Positions 7,676 to 15,537 of a stretch of DNA of 64,000 bases are shown in pieces. The DNA is taken from contig DASSPI010000066.1 in the NCBI GenBank assembly GCA_035699705.1, forward strand, positions 1 through 64,000. Reading direction: 5' to 3'. A model generated the notes under the pieces. That model had not been told where the DNA came from, ran no database searches, and saw nothing but the letters and a program-made list of their open reading frames with translations. Positions within the stretch are counted from its first letter, which is position 1. Every line of letters starts with the position of its first letter. The stretch comes from CANKHA01 sp035699705 (GTDB taxonomy: Bacteria > Pseudomonadota > Alphaproteobacteria > Rhizobiales > Xanthobacteraceae). The position numbers and the translations under genes are program-made.

Positions 7676-8565
7676 CGTCCACGCGGCGGGTCAAGATCGG
7701 CCTGCCGCGCCGAACGGTAGGCACGATATTCGCCGTCGACGATGGTGCCCATCTCAAGGCTGCCGCTGCCGGCCCGCCGATAGACAGGGACCCGCCGGCC
7801 GTCGGGCATCACCTGGTCATAGACCTTCACCAGCCGCTCCACAGGCGCTTCTTCCATCGGCGGGCGAGGACGTTTCGGCTTTGGAGCGCTCGCGGTGCGT
7901 GGCGGCTGCGCGCTAGGCGCTTCCGGCTGAACGGCCGCCGCCGGCTCAGCCTGCTCAACCTGCTCAGCGCTTGACGCCTTGGCAGCGACAACGGCCGGTG
8001 GCGCTTCCTTCACCGGTGCAGGCACGGAAGCAGGCGCCGGCGCAGGCACGGAAGCAGGCGCCGGCGCAGACGCAGCGGCGGAACCAGCAGCAGGGGCAGA
8101 AGCGGCGGCACGAGCGGCAGTAGATGCACGAGCAGAAGCAGAGGGACGAGCAGCAGCCGGAGCAGGATCCGGCGCCTTCAAGCGTGCATCCTTAAGGGCT
8201 TTCACGTCGGCGCAGTCGCGCCGCGCGGTTGCCCGTTGCGAGCACAAAGTGGAGAGCTTCACGGTCGGAGCAGACTGTTCGTCCTCGGCATCCGCCGCGG
8301 CCGTGGTTTCCTGGCTCGCAACCTTCGGCGCGCCGACCGATGCAGGCGCGCCGACCGAGGTAGTTACGGTTCGCGGCGCGGAGGCGGTGGCGAAAGGCGT
8401 GGTAATCTGATGCGACGGCTCCCACAAGGCGAGTGCTACGCCGCAGGAAGCCGCGAGCAGCAGCACCGTTCCCACACCGCGGAAGTCGTGACTTTCCGGC
8501 TCAATATTGAGATAGCGCGGTCGCGCATCTGGCTTTTCAAACGATGGGAAAAGAAAACGTAACAA
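7657..8565 (-). CDS. single-pass membrane protein with long Ala/Pro-rich linker
   Basis: This encodes a 302-residue protein. A short cytoplasmic N-terminus and one transmembrane helix (about residues 32-48, VGTVLLLAASCGVALAL) precede a segment with two Cys (LCSQRATARRDCADVK, near residues 108-122). A low-complexity Ala/Pro/Ser linker of about 110 residues follows, then a conserved-looking C-terminal segment (VKVYDQVMPDGRRVPVYRR ... RGRYFGLQ). The start is a TTG at 8565, chosen because GAGAGGG lies six bases upstream. The linker contains an exact 24-bp tandem duplication. The architecture suggests a periplasm-spanning tether, but the function is unknown. Confidence 0.7.
   Translation of the reverse strand: MLRFLFPSFEKPDARPRYLNIEPESHDFRGVGTVLLLAASCGVALALWEPSHQITTPFATASAPRTVTTSVGAPASVGAPKVASQETTAAADAEDEQSAPTVKLSTLCSQRATARRDCADVKALKDARLKAPDPAPAAARPSASARASTAARAAASAPAAGSAAASAPAPASVPAPAPASVPAPVKEAPPAVVAAKASSAEQVEQAEPAAAVQPEAPSAQPPRTASAPKPKRPRPPMEEAPVERLVKVYDQVMPDGRRVPVYRRAGSGSLEMGTIVDGEYRAYRSARQADLDPPRGRYFGLQ
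8018..8065. repeat. 24-bp in-frame tandem duplication
   Basis: Two identical adjacent 24-bp units (8018-8041 and 8042-8065) lie inside the Ala/Pro linker of the membrane protein. Each encodes eight residues of the APAPASVP type. The copies are exact, suggesting recent slippage and possible length variation between strains. Confidence 0.85.
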
Positions 8566-8863
8566 GTTCGAACCCTCTCAATCCGACGGACACATAGGCG
8601 TATGTAGAACGCCTTCAAGACCTCGCTTGTTCCGTACGACACGGGAAGCGCCAGCAAGTCGCAACAGCCTTTTTTCGGCCGGTTTTGGTAACGGTTAACG
8701 CTGATTCGGCGAAGATCATCTCTGGGTTGCCACCTATGAGACGCCGCGGGCGGCTATTGCCCGGAGGGCTTTTCGGCGGTCGGAACGCGCCCGGAGGCTG
8801 CCGCAGCACACCGGAACCAGCGCCTTGCCCAGGTTTTGACTCATGAGCACAAAGGGATTTGCC

Positions 8864-9112
8864 ATGGGCAAGGGAAAAGTGAGCATCGGTGACGACACGC
8901 CGACCGGCGAGCCGGAGAATGGGCCGCGCGGCCCTTACATCACCGACAAGAACGACGGCACACGCAAGCCAGGGCCCGGCAAGGACAACCTTGCCGACAA
9001 AACCGGGCGCACCAAGGAAGACAACGACCAGCGGCGGAAGCCGGACAACCAACTGCCAAGCCGCACCGAGACCGAGATCACGAAAAAAAGCGACCTCGGC
9101 AGCGACCGATAA
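8864..9112 (+). CDS. small hydrophilic, probably disordered protein
   Basis: This encodes an 82-residue protein rich in Gly, Asp, Lys, Thr and Pro (MGKGKVSIGDDTPTGEPENG and on) with no hydrophobic core and no recognised domain. It looks intrinsically disordered, like small hydrophilin-type stress proteins, though that is only a composition argument. The ATG at 8864 is preferred because AAAGGGA lies six bases upstream; an ATG at 8843 would add seven residues. A GGAAC at 8813 lies upstream but lacks a well-spaced -10 element. The gene stands alone between two other units. Confidence 0.6.
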   Translation: MGKGKVSIGDDTPTGEPENGPRGPYITDKNDGTRKPGPGKDNLADKTGRTKEDNDQRRKPDNQLPSRTETEITKKSDLGSDR

Positions 9113-9186
9113 ACCCTTCTGGGCAGTTGAGGCGCGGCGGAAAACGGCTAAGCTCCGGCATCTTTTTATCCAACCGGGGAACTGCC

Positions 9187-9702
9187 GTGGCGATCTCAAT
9201 GTATTCCGTTTCCGTGCCGATTTTCATTCAGCATCTCACCGCGCTGTCGGACATTCTCGACAAGGCCGCGGCTTATGCCGAACAGAAGAAGATCGATCCT
9301 TCCGTTCTCCTGAGCATGCGTCTCTACCCCGACATGTACTCAATGGGGCGACAGGTGCAGGAGGCCTGCCGGCACCCGTCACGGGTTTGCGGCATGCTCG
9401 CCGGACTCGAAGGCCCCGCTGTCGGAAAGGACGACAGCACGATCCCCGAGCTGAAGGCCCTTATTGTGCAGGTGGTCGGCTTCCTCAAAGGCCTCAAGCC
9501 CTCGCAGATCGACGGCACCGAGGACAAGGAAATCAAGATCAAGGGTTCGAGCGGCGAGCGCAGCTATACTGGGCAAGGACTGTTGTTGAATCATTCGATG
9601 CCGAATTTCTATTTCCATTGCACCACCGCCTATGACCTGCTTCGGCATGCCGGTCTCGATCTGGTCAAGCGCGACTTCATGGGCACGCCCTATAAACCGT
9701 GA
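9187..9702 (+). CDS. DUF1993 family protein
   Basis: This encodes a 171-residue cytoplasmic protein of the DUF1993 family, which is predicted to adopt a four-helix DinB-like bundle. The family N-terminus is evident (MAISMYSVSVPIFIQHL followed by ALSDILDKAAAYAE), as are LYPDMYSMGRQVQ and the C-terminal LPNFYFH-like segment (MPNFYFHCTTAYDLLRHAG) and GKRDFMG-like ending (KRDFMGTPYK). I start at the GTG at 9187, because family members begin just before the SMYxxxVP motif and GGGGA is suitably spaced. The biochemical role is unknown. It ends seven bases before the glutathione peroxidase gene, so the two are probably co-transcribed. Confidence 0.85.
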   Translation: MAISMYSVSVPIFIQHLTALSDILDKAAAYAEQKKIDPSVLLSMRLYPDMYSMGRQVQEACRHPSRVCGMLAGLEGPAVGKDDSTIPELKALIVQVVGFLKGLKPSQIDGTEDKEIKIKGSSGERSYTGQGLLLNHSMPNFYFHCTTAYDLLRHAGLDLVKRDFMGTPYKP

Positions 9703-9709
9703 GGCGGAC

Positions 9710-10315
9710 ATGCAGCGCGATCGCCGGCAGTTTCTGGCCTTGCTTGCAAGCGCCTGGGCGGCGCCAGCGCTCGCGCAAACCCCCTCGCCTGCCGGCCGGG
9801 CGCAAGCCCTCTCACCTGAAATGAGCCGCCCGACCGCCTATGCCTTCTCCTTCAAGCGGCTGGAAGGCGGCGACCTTCGCCTCGCGGAACAAGCGGGCAA
9901 GCCCATCCTGGTGGTCAACACGGCGTCCCTCTGCGGCTACACCCCGCAATATGAAGGATTGCAGCAGTTGTGGACGCGCTTCCGCGGCCAGGGGCTGCTG
10001 GTGATCGGCGTCCCGTCAAACGATTTCGGCGGCCAGGAACCCGGCGGTCCGGCGGAAATCGGCCACACCGCGCATGGGAAATATGGCGTCACCTTTCCGC
10101 TGGCGGAAAAAGTGGCGGTGAAGGGAGCCGCCGCGCACCCCTTTTACAAATGGGCCGCGGGCGAACGCCCGCTCGAGGTTCCGCGATGGAACTTCCACAA
10201 GTACCTGATAGGCCGCGACGGCCATATTGCCGCCGCCTTCTCCCCTGACATCGAAGCGTCGGATGCCCGAATTGTGGCGGCCGTCGCCAGGGAACTTCGG
10301 CCGCCTGCAAGGTGA
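9710..10315 (+). CDS. exported glutathione peroxidase family protein
   Basis: This encodes a 201-residue thiol peroxidase of the glutathione peroxidase family. The catalytic tetrad region is visible: NTASLCGYTPQYEGL (peroxidatic Cys near residue 75), SNDFGGQEPG (Gln) and RWNFHKYLIGRDG (Trp and Asn). The N-terminus is MQRDRRQFLALLASAWAAPA. The twin Arg followed by a hydrophobic stretch and ALAQ suggests Tat-type export to the periplasm, unusual for the cytoplasmic members. The ATG at 9710 follows GAGGCGG. It detoxifies peroxides, probably with thioredoxin rather than glutathione. It likely shares a transcript with the DUF1993 gene. Confidence 0.88.
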   Translation: MQRDRRQFLALLASAWAAPALAQTPSPAGRAQALSPEMSRPTAYAFSFKRLEGGDLRLAEQAGKPILVVNTASLCGYTPQYEGLQQLWTRFRGQGLLVIGVPSNDFGGQEPGGPAEIGHTAHGKYGVTFPLAEKVAVKGAAAHPFYKWAAGERPLEVPRWNFHKYLIGRDGHIAAAFSPDIEASDARIVAAVARELRPPAR

Positions 10316-10476
10316 CTCGTGTTTACTAAAACCGCCGGTCCGCTCCTCTCCGGGCAGAGTCGGACTCGCGGCTGAGGCATCATCATGCCAAAATAGTGGC
10401 CAAGCGACTCGACAGGGCGCCGCCGGGGCGGCGCGTCTGCACCAGCTATCCGCGCCATGCGGGAGGGGAGAATACG

Positions 10477-11490
10477 ATGCGGGCTAAATCCTATATCCTT
10501 GCCATTTCACTGTCTGTGGCGACGCTCAGCGTCGCCCATGCGCAACGCATCCTGGGACCGATGACCTCGGACCCGGCGCCGATCAGCGTCGCGCCGCCGC
10601 CGGTGGCACCGGCGTCGGTGACCGCTGCCGCTGTCCCTCCATCACCAGCCGTCGCCCGAACCCTTGATGCGTCGTGCAAGAACCCGAACGCACTCGGCGT
10701 CTCGCGCGTCGTCGAAATCGACACGACCGGCGGTCCCGGCTTCGGCTTTGAACACTTCAAGATTTACGACTTTCTGCGACCCGGCGAAGTCGTGCTGACT
10801 TTCGATGACGGTCCCTGGCCGACCACTCCAATTGTCCTGCAGGCGCTGGAAGAAGAGTGCGTCAAGGCGATCTTCTTCGCGATCGGCCGCAACGCCGTCG
10901 ACTACCCGGCAATCCTGAAGAAAGTTGCTGAGGGCGGCCACTCCATCGGCTCGCACACCTGGAGCCATCAGGACCTGACGAAGACGCGCGGCAGCATGGC
11001 GATCGGCGGCGGCAAGCGGGAAGTGCGCGATTACGAACCCAAGGACGAGATCGAGAAGGGTATGAGCGCCATCAAGATTGCGATTGGCGATGCCGGATAC
11101 GAAGCGCCGTTCTTCCGCTTTCCGCAGTTGAAGCAGCCGCCTGAGCTGATGTCGTATCTTGGACAGCGCAACGTCGCGATGTTCTCGACCGATTTCGACT
11201 CCTTCGACTTCAAGTATCGCAAGCCGGAGCAGGTCGTAAAAGCGGTGATGGATAAGCTCAAGAAACACGGTAAGGCCATCGTCCTGATGCACGATGTCCA
11301 TCCCTGGACGGCAAATGCCGTGCGCGACCTTCTCGGCGAGATGAAGGCCGGCGGCTATAAGATCGTCCACATGAAACCGAAGGATCCGCTCAAGACGCTG
11401 CCGGAATACGACGCGCTTGTCATGAAAGAGATGAACCCACTCGCCGCAAACGCGAGGCCGATGAACAGTGTGATCCGGACCGTCCAGTAA
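10477..11490 (+). CDS. exported polysaccharide deacetylase (NodB homology domain)
   Basis: This encodes a 337-residue secreted carbohydrate esterase of family 4. A signal peptide (ending VAHA-QRI) and a Pro/Ala linker precede the NodB domain. Motif 1 TFDDGP lies at residues 108-113 (catalytic and metal Asp), and motif 2 SHTWSH at 159-164 supplies the metal His pair. FFRFPQ corresponds to motif 3 and LMHDVHPWT to the C-terminal His motif. It removes N-acetyl (or O-acetyl) groups from peptidoglycan or another envelope glycan. GGGAGGGGAG precedes the ATG at 10477. It appears monocistronic. Confidence 0.9.
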   Translation: MRAKSYILAISLSVATLSVAHAQRILGPMTSDPAPISVAPPPVAPASVTAAAVPPSPAVARTLDASCKNPNALGVSRVVEIDTTGGPGFGFEHFKIYDFLRPGEVVLTFDDGPWPTTPIVLQALEEECVKAIFFAIGRNAVDYPAILKKVAEGGHSIGSHTWSHQDLTKTRGSMAIGGGKREVRDYEPKDEIEKGMSAIKIAIGDAGYEAPFFRFPQLKQPPELMSYLGQRNVAMFSTDFDSFDFKYRKPEQVVKAVMDKLKKHGKAIVLMHDVHPWTANAVRDLLGEMKAGGYKIVHMKPKDPLKTLPEYDALVMKEMNPLAANARPMNSVIRTVQ

Positions 11491-11558
11491 TCGCAACGAC
11501 CTGCGAGTGAAAGCGCCGGGATCTCACGATCCTGGCGTTTTTGCGTTATAGAGATGCG

Positions 11559-12125
11559 ATGCCGATTTCCCGCCCCGCCCGCATCGAAGGCTACGCCATC
11601 ATCTCCGCCGACGGCATGCTGGCGGACGCAGCCGGCGTGATGCCGCCATCGCTGAAGATCGAGGCGGACCAGCGCTTCTTCCACGGCTCGCTCGATAAGG
11701 CCGACGCAGTGGTGCACGGGCGCTATTCGCACGAAGGCGGGCCGAATGCACCCAAACGTCCGCGCCTGATCGTGACGCGCCGGATACCCGGCATTGGGCG
11801 GCATCCGGACAATCCCAAAGCGGTGCTGTGGAATCCTGCCGGCGCCTCTTTCCCGGAAGCCTGGGCCATGCTCGGCATCGACGGCGGGCTGCTCGCGGTG
11901 ATCGGCGGCACGGAAATTTTCGGGATTTTCCTCGACATCGGCTATGACGCCTTCCATCTGACGCGCGCCGATCACGTCCGTTTGCCGGGCGGGCGACCGG
12001 TTTTTCCACAGGTGCCTGCCTGCGCGCCGGAAGAGGTATTGCGCAGCCGCGGCTACAAAGCCGGGCCAATGCGCATATTGGATGAGGATAAAGACGTCCG
12101 GCTCGTCACCTGGATACCGGCCTGA
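11559..12125 (+). CDS. dihydrofolate reductase-like (RibD C-terminal fold) protein
   Basis: This encodes a 188-residue NADPH-type reductase-fold protein. The strand-helix pattern IEGYAIISADGMLADAAG, the DAVVHGRYSHEG turn (where relatives have a GRxTxE motif) and GGLLAVIGGTEIFGIFL (nucleotide-binding GGxxxF region) match DHFR/RibD-C proteins. Members of this broad group reduce pterins or pyrimidine intermediates, or have unknown substrates. No neighbouring folate or riboflavin gene helps to choose. The ATG at 11559 gives a natural N-terminus; an in-frame start at 11541 is also possible. Confidence 0.75.
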   Translation: MPISRPARIEGYAIISADGMLADAAGVMPPSLKIEADQRFFHGSLDKADAVVHGRYSHEGGPNAPKRPRLIVTRRIPGIGRHPDNPKAVLWNPAGASFPEAWAMLGIDGGLLAVIGGTEIFGIFLDIGYDAFHLTRADHVRLPGGRPVFPQVPACAPEEVLRSRGYKAGPMRILDEDKDVRLVTWIPA

Positions 12126-12242
12126 GCATTTCGCGGATGACGCTGGTCTGCGAATCAGATACCAATGATCGATGGATTAGCGCACGCGGCCCGAGCTACG
12201 GGGCTGCCGTTACCGGTTCCTCCCGCGTGGCGTACCAAACTC

Positions 12243-12268
12243 AAGGGCGGCCGCAGGGCCGCCCTTTT
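12243..12268 (+). terminator. intrinsic terminator between convergent genes
   Basis: AAGGGCGGCC (12243-12252) pairs with GGCCGCCCTT (12257-12266) around GCAG and runs into TTTTCC. The near-symmetric stem can end transcripts of both the DHFR-like gene (+) and the DoxX gene (-). Confidence 0.75.
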
Positions 12269-12295
12269 CCTTGGTAAACCTGCAGCCTCTGTCGG

Positions 12296-12739
12296 CTAGA
12301 TCTCGTTGGACCGCAGCGGCCGCCACGAACCCAGCACCACCATGACCAAAAGCCCGCCGATGATGGAGAGATTCTTCAGGGCGTGGATCATGTTGGTCTG
12401 CATGAGCTCGCCGCTCATGTTCCAGAAGGCATGGAAATAGAAGGTCGCCACCAGGGTGAAGATCGCCAGCACCGCAGCGGCGCCGCGCGTGCCGATGTTG
12501 AAGGCGATGAGCAATGCGGCCACGACCTCGACGACGCCGGCCAAGACGGCCAGCAGACTCGGCCAGTTCATGCCGGTCACCGCCTCCACTTGGGCAACAA
12601 AATCCTTCAGCATGTCGGGTATCGTTACGACCGGCTGGATCTGCGCCGCCGTAGCCGGAATATCCAGAAGCTTCATGGCGCCGGACAAAACAAAGATCAG
12701 GACCAGCAACACACGGGCAATTGCGAACAGAATATGCAT
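12296..12739 (-). CDS. DoxX family inner-membrane protein
   Basis: This encodes a 147-residue four-helix membrane protein of the DoxX family. Helices are apparent at about residues 3-20, 62-82, 87-107 and 122-140. The first ends in the family motif FVLSGAMKLLD, and GVVEVVAALLIAFN opens the second. DoxX relatives are linked to sulfur or thiol redox membrane complexes in some bacteria, but most have no assigned function. AGGAAGG precedes the ATG. A near match to the stress sigma promoter lies at 12812-12836. Confidence 0.85.
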   Translation of the reverse strand: MHILFAIARVLLVLIFVLSGAMKLLDIPATAAQIQPVVTIPDMLKDFVAQVEAVTGMNWPSLLAVLAGVVEVVAALLIAFNIGTRGAAAVLAIFTLVATFYFHAFWNMSGELMQTNMIHALKNLSIIGGLLVMVVLGSWRPLRSNEI

Positions 12740-12811
12740 AGCCGCCTTCCTTTCGCCGGGGGCGCCGGCTTAATCGCGACCGCTTGTTTTGAAAAACAGG
12801 CCGCGTAAGAA

Positions 12812-12836
12812 AATGTCCAAGCAGAAACGAGGTTCC
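12812..12836 (-). promoter_or_regulatory. possible EcfG-type promoter of doxX-like gene (near match)
   Basis: On the minus strand, GGAAC (12836-12832) is followed after 16 bases by CATT (12815-12812), one mismatch from CGTT. It would start an mRNA about 65 bases before the DoxX start codon. Confidence 0.4.
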
Positions 12837-12922
12837 TCGCCCCGAGCAAGCTTAGCAGAACCAGCGCAGCTGCGCATGACCTTGCACCGGAGCAACGGGG
12901 CTTCCCGCTTAAAGATGTTAAA

Positions 12923-13597
12923 TCAGGCCCTTAATACCTTCGGCCAATCGACCTCCGCGCGCGGCAGCACCCAGGTCTCCTGCCGCGCCGCCGTTTCCCA
13001 CTCGGCCCAGGCAGGCAACGCCATCACCGCGTTCATGTAAGCGCGCGCCTCCCTGCCGACCTCGACGTCATAGGTATGAAAGCGCGAAACCACCGGCGCA
13101 TACATCGCGTCGGCCGCTCCAGCGGGGCCGAACAGAAACGGCCCGTCCTGTCCAAAACGGGCCCGACAGTCGGTCCACATCTGGTCGATGCGTACGACGT
13201 CGCTTTGCACCTCAGGTGGAAGCTCCCGCTTGCTCGGTGGACGCATCATGTTCATCGCGCAGTGGCGGCGCAGCGGGCCAAAGCCGGCATGCATCTCGGC
13301 GCAGATCACGCGGGCATGGGCGCGCGCGCCGGCGTCGGCGGGCCACAATTTCGCGGCGGGAAATTTTTCGGCGAGATATTCGATGATGGCGAGCGATTCC
13401 CAGACGTGCCGCTCGCCGTCGATCAGCACCGGCACCTTGCCTGCGGGCGTGAGCTTGCGGAGCTCGGATTTGAAAACCGGATCGTCGAGTGAGATTACTC
13501 TTTCCTCAAACGCAATCCCGGCGATCTTCATCGCCATCCAGGGGCGCATCGACCAGGACGAATAATTCTTGTTCCCGATGACGAGCTTCAGGGTCAC
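12923..13597 (-). CDS. glutathione S-transferase family protein
   Basis: This encodes a 224-residue GST. The thioredoxin-like N-terminal domain shows NKNYSSWSMRPWMAMKIAG (active-site Ser region), the cis-Pro motif GKVPVL and the glutathione-gamma-glutamyl motif ESLAIIEYLAE. The all-helical C-terminal domain runs from about residue 90. It probably conjugates glutathione or acts as a lyase on small electrophiles in the cytosol. The start is a GTG at 13597 that overlaps the stop of rlmE (GTGA), showing translational coupling in the ppx-rlmE-gst run. Confidence 0.88.
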   Translation of the reverse strand: MTLKLVIGNKNYSSWSMRPWMAMKIAGIAFEERVISLDDPVFKSELRKLTPAGKVPVLIDGERHVWESLAIIEYLAEKFPAAKLWPADAGARAHARVICAEMHAGFGPLRRHCAMNMMRPPSKRELPPEVQSDVVRIDQMWTDCRARFGQDGPFLFGPAGAADAMYAPVVSRFHTYDVEVGREARAYMNAVMALPAWAEWETAARQETWVLPRAEVDWPKVLRA

Positions 13598-14298
13598 GCC
13601 GATCGCGCTCCGGTGCTGCGAAAGCCGGTCGCAACGAGATAGAGCTCCGCGGAATCCGCCCGGCTCGCCGCCGGTTTCACATGCTTCACACCGGCGAAAT
13701 CGCGTTTGAGGCCAGCCAGCAGCGAAGCTTCGGTTCCGCCCTGCAACACCTTGGCCACGAAGGTGCCGCCGGGCTTGAGCACTTCGCCGGCGAATTCAGC
13801 CGCCACTTCGACCAGCGCCATGATTTTCAGATGATCGGTCTGGCGATGACCGGTGGCATTGGCCGCCATGTCGGACAGCACGACGTCCGCCGGCCCACCC
13901 AGAAGGTCGCGCAAAATTTGCGGAGCTTTCTCATCCAAGAAATCGAGCTCCAGAAATTGCACGCCGGCAATCGGCTCCATCTTCAGAATGTCGATCGCGA
14001 TCACACGGCCGTTGCCCTGCCCTGCGCCCACCCGCTTGGCGGCGAGCTGACTCCAGCCGCCCGGAGCGGCGCCGAGGTCGACCACTTTCGCACCGGGCTT
14101 GAGAAAATGAAGCTTGTCGTCGATCTCCATCAGCTTATAGGCGGCGCGCGAGCGCAAACCCTCGCGCTTGGCGCGCGCCACATAAGGATCGTTGAGCTGG
14201 CGCTCAAGCCAGAGTTTTGACGACAGCGAGCGGCCCCTGCCGCTCTTGACCCGCACCTTCAGAGCGCGCCCGCCGTCCTTGCTGCCCGGCGGGGTCAT
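13594..14298 (-). CDS. rlmE: 23S rRNA (uridine-2'-O-)methyltransferase RlmE/FtsJ
   Basis: This encodes a 234-residue SAM-dependent methyltransferase that 2'-O-methylates U2552 (E. coli numbering) of 23S rRNA on the assembling 50S subunit. Visible motifs are SRAAYKLMEID (catalytic Lys of the K-D-K-E set), VVDLGAAPGGWSQLAA (SAM site), VLSDMAANATGH (catalytic Asp) and GGTFVAKVLQGG (second Lys). The N-terminal extension is basic, consistent with RNA binding. It overlaps ppx upstream (ATGA) and the GST gene downstream, forming an operon. This order next to an exopolyphosphatase is common in Rhizobiales. Confidence 0.93.
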   Translation of the reverse strand: MTPPGSKDGGRALKVRVKSGRGRSLSSKLWLERQLNDPYVARAKREGLRSRAAYKLMEIDDKLHFLKPGAKVVDLGAAPGGWSQLAAKRVGAGQGNGRVIAIDILKMEPIAGVQFLELDFLDEKAPQILRDLLGGPADVVLSDMAANATGHRQTDHLKIMALVEVAAEFAGEVLKPGGTFVAKVLQGGTEASLLAGLKRDFAGVKHVKPAASRADSAELYLVATGFRSTGARSA

Positions 14299-15419
14299 TG
14301 CGGGCCACCCGCGGCGCGGCGCCAGACATCGTCCGCCCGCATCATCTGCACCAGCATGCCCTCACGTAACCCGCGGTCCGCGACGCGCACGCGCTGGCAG
14401 GGAAAGGCACGGCGGATCGCGTCGAGAATCGCGCAGCCGGCGAGCACCAGATCGGCCCGCTCCGAACCGATGCAGGGATTGGCGACACGCTCCTCGTAGT
14501 TCATCAGGAGCAGGCGTTCGATCACGCTGGAAATCTGGTCGTCGGCCATCCAGCAGCCGTCGATGTAGCGGCGCTCATAGCGCTTCAATTCCAGGTGCAC
14601 CCCGGCGATGGTTGTCACCGTTCCGGAGGTGCCAAGCAGATGCACATCCTCGAGCCCCGGCATCGGATGCTCCCGCGCGAAGCGATCGACATATTCGCCG
14701 ACTTCCGAAATCATCTCTTCGTAGATGTCGCGGGTGACGGCATGGCCGCCGTGGCGCTCCGCCAGGTTCACCACGCCGATCGGAATCGACATCCAGCCCA
14801 GAATGTTGGGACGCGGCGGTCCGTAACTGCTCGGGCGGGAGGGACCGAGCCGCACCAGCTCGGACGAGCCGCCGCCGATATCGAACAGGATCACGCCCTG
14901 CGCCTGCGGATCGAGCAGCGGCGAGCAACCGCTGGCGGCGAGCGAGGCCTCGGTTTCGCGATCGACAATCTCAAGCTCGAGGCCGACTTCCTCGGCCACG
15001 CGGGCGCGAAAATCAGCGCCGTTCTCGGCCGCGCGGCAGGCCTCGGTGGCGATCAGCCGGGCCCGCGTCACCATGCGGTTCTTCATCTTGTCGCGACAGA
15101 TAGCGAGCGCCTCGACAGCGCGATCGATTGCGGCGTCGCTCAGGCGGCCCGACTTCGACAAACCCTCGCCCAGGCGGATGATGCGGGAGAAAGCATCGAC
15201 CACCCGGAAACTGTCGGCGGTGGGACGCGCCACCAGCAGCCGGCAATTATTGGTGCCAAGATCGAGCGCGGCATAGGTCGCCTCGCGGCGATGGCCGTTA
15301 TCGCCCGCCGGTCCCTGATGCGAAGCATGAAATGTCCGCCGTCCCCACCGGCGCCGCCGTCGCGGTGCCGGATCACGGGCACGGTCGACGCCACCGGTGC
15401 CCCCGGCTTCGTCGTCCAT
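14295..15419 (-). CDS. Ppx/GppA exopolyphosphatase-like phosphatase
   Basis: This encodes a 374-residue member of the Ppx/GppA family, which hydrolyses polyphosphate or pppGpp in the cytoplasm. The actin-like fold motifs are AALDLGTNNCRLLV (phosphate 1), ATEACRAAEN, GVILFDIGGGSSELV (phosphate 2) and HLLGTSGTVTTIAG. The protein is shorter than E. coli Ppx, lacking its C-terminal helical domains, as is usual for the shorter GppA-like alphaproteobacterial form. An unusual Arg/Gly-rich N-terminus (about 45 residues) precedes the core, so the true start may lie further in. It is the first gene of the ppx-rlmE-gst operon. Confidence 0.87.
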   Translation of the reverse strand: MDDEAGGTGGVDRARDPAPRRRRRWGRRTFHASHQGPAGDNGHRREATYAALDLGTNNCRLLVARPTADSFRVVDAFSRIIRLGEGLSKSGRLSDAAIDRAVEALAICRDKMKNRMVTRARLIATEACRAAENGADFRARVAEEVGLELEIVDRETEASLAASGCSPLLDPQAQGVILFDIGGGSSELVRLGPSRPSSYGPPRPNILGWMSIPIGVVNLAERHGGHAVTRDIYEEMISEVGEYVDRFAREHPMPGLEDVHLLGTSGTVTTIAGVHLELKRYERRYIDGCWMADDQISSVIERLLLMNYEERVANPCIGSERADLVLAGCAILDAIRRAFPCQRVRVADRGLREGMLVQMMRADDVWRRAAGGPQ

Positions 15420-15537
15420 TCAAAACCTTCCTCCGCGCCGAAACCTCCTCAAGGCTCGACAGCACGGCGATATTGATAAAATCATAGTAAGTCTATGCAA
15501 CGCGGGCTAGCGGCGCAACCGCCGCGGAGGCTTTGTC

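Noticed and set aside
8813..8835. GGAAC with GTT after 15 bases, before the small hydrophilic gene
   Set aside because: The spacing is too short for the EcfG pattern (16-17 bases before a four-base -10 box), and no alternative -10 fits.
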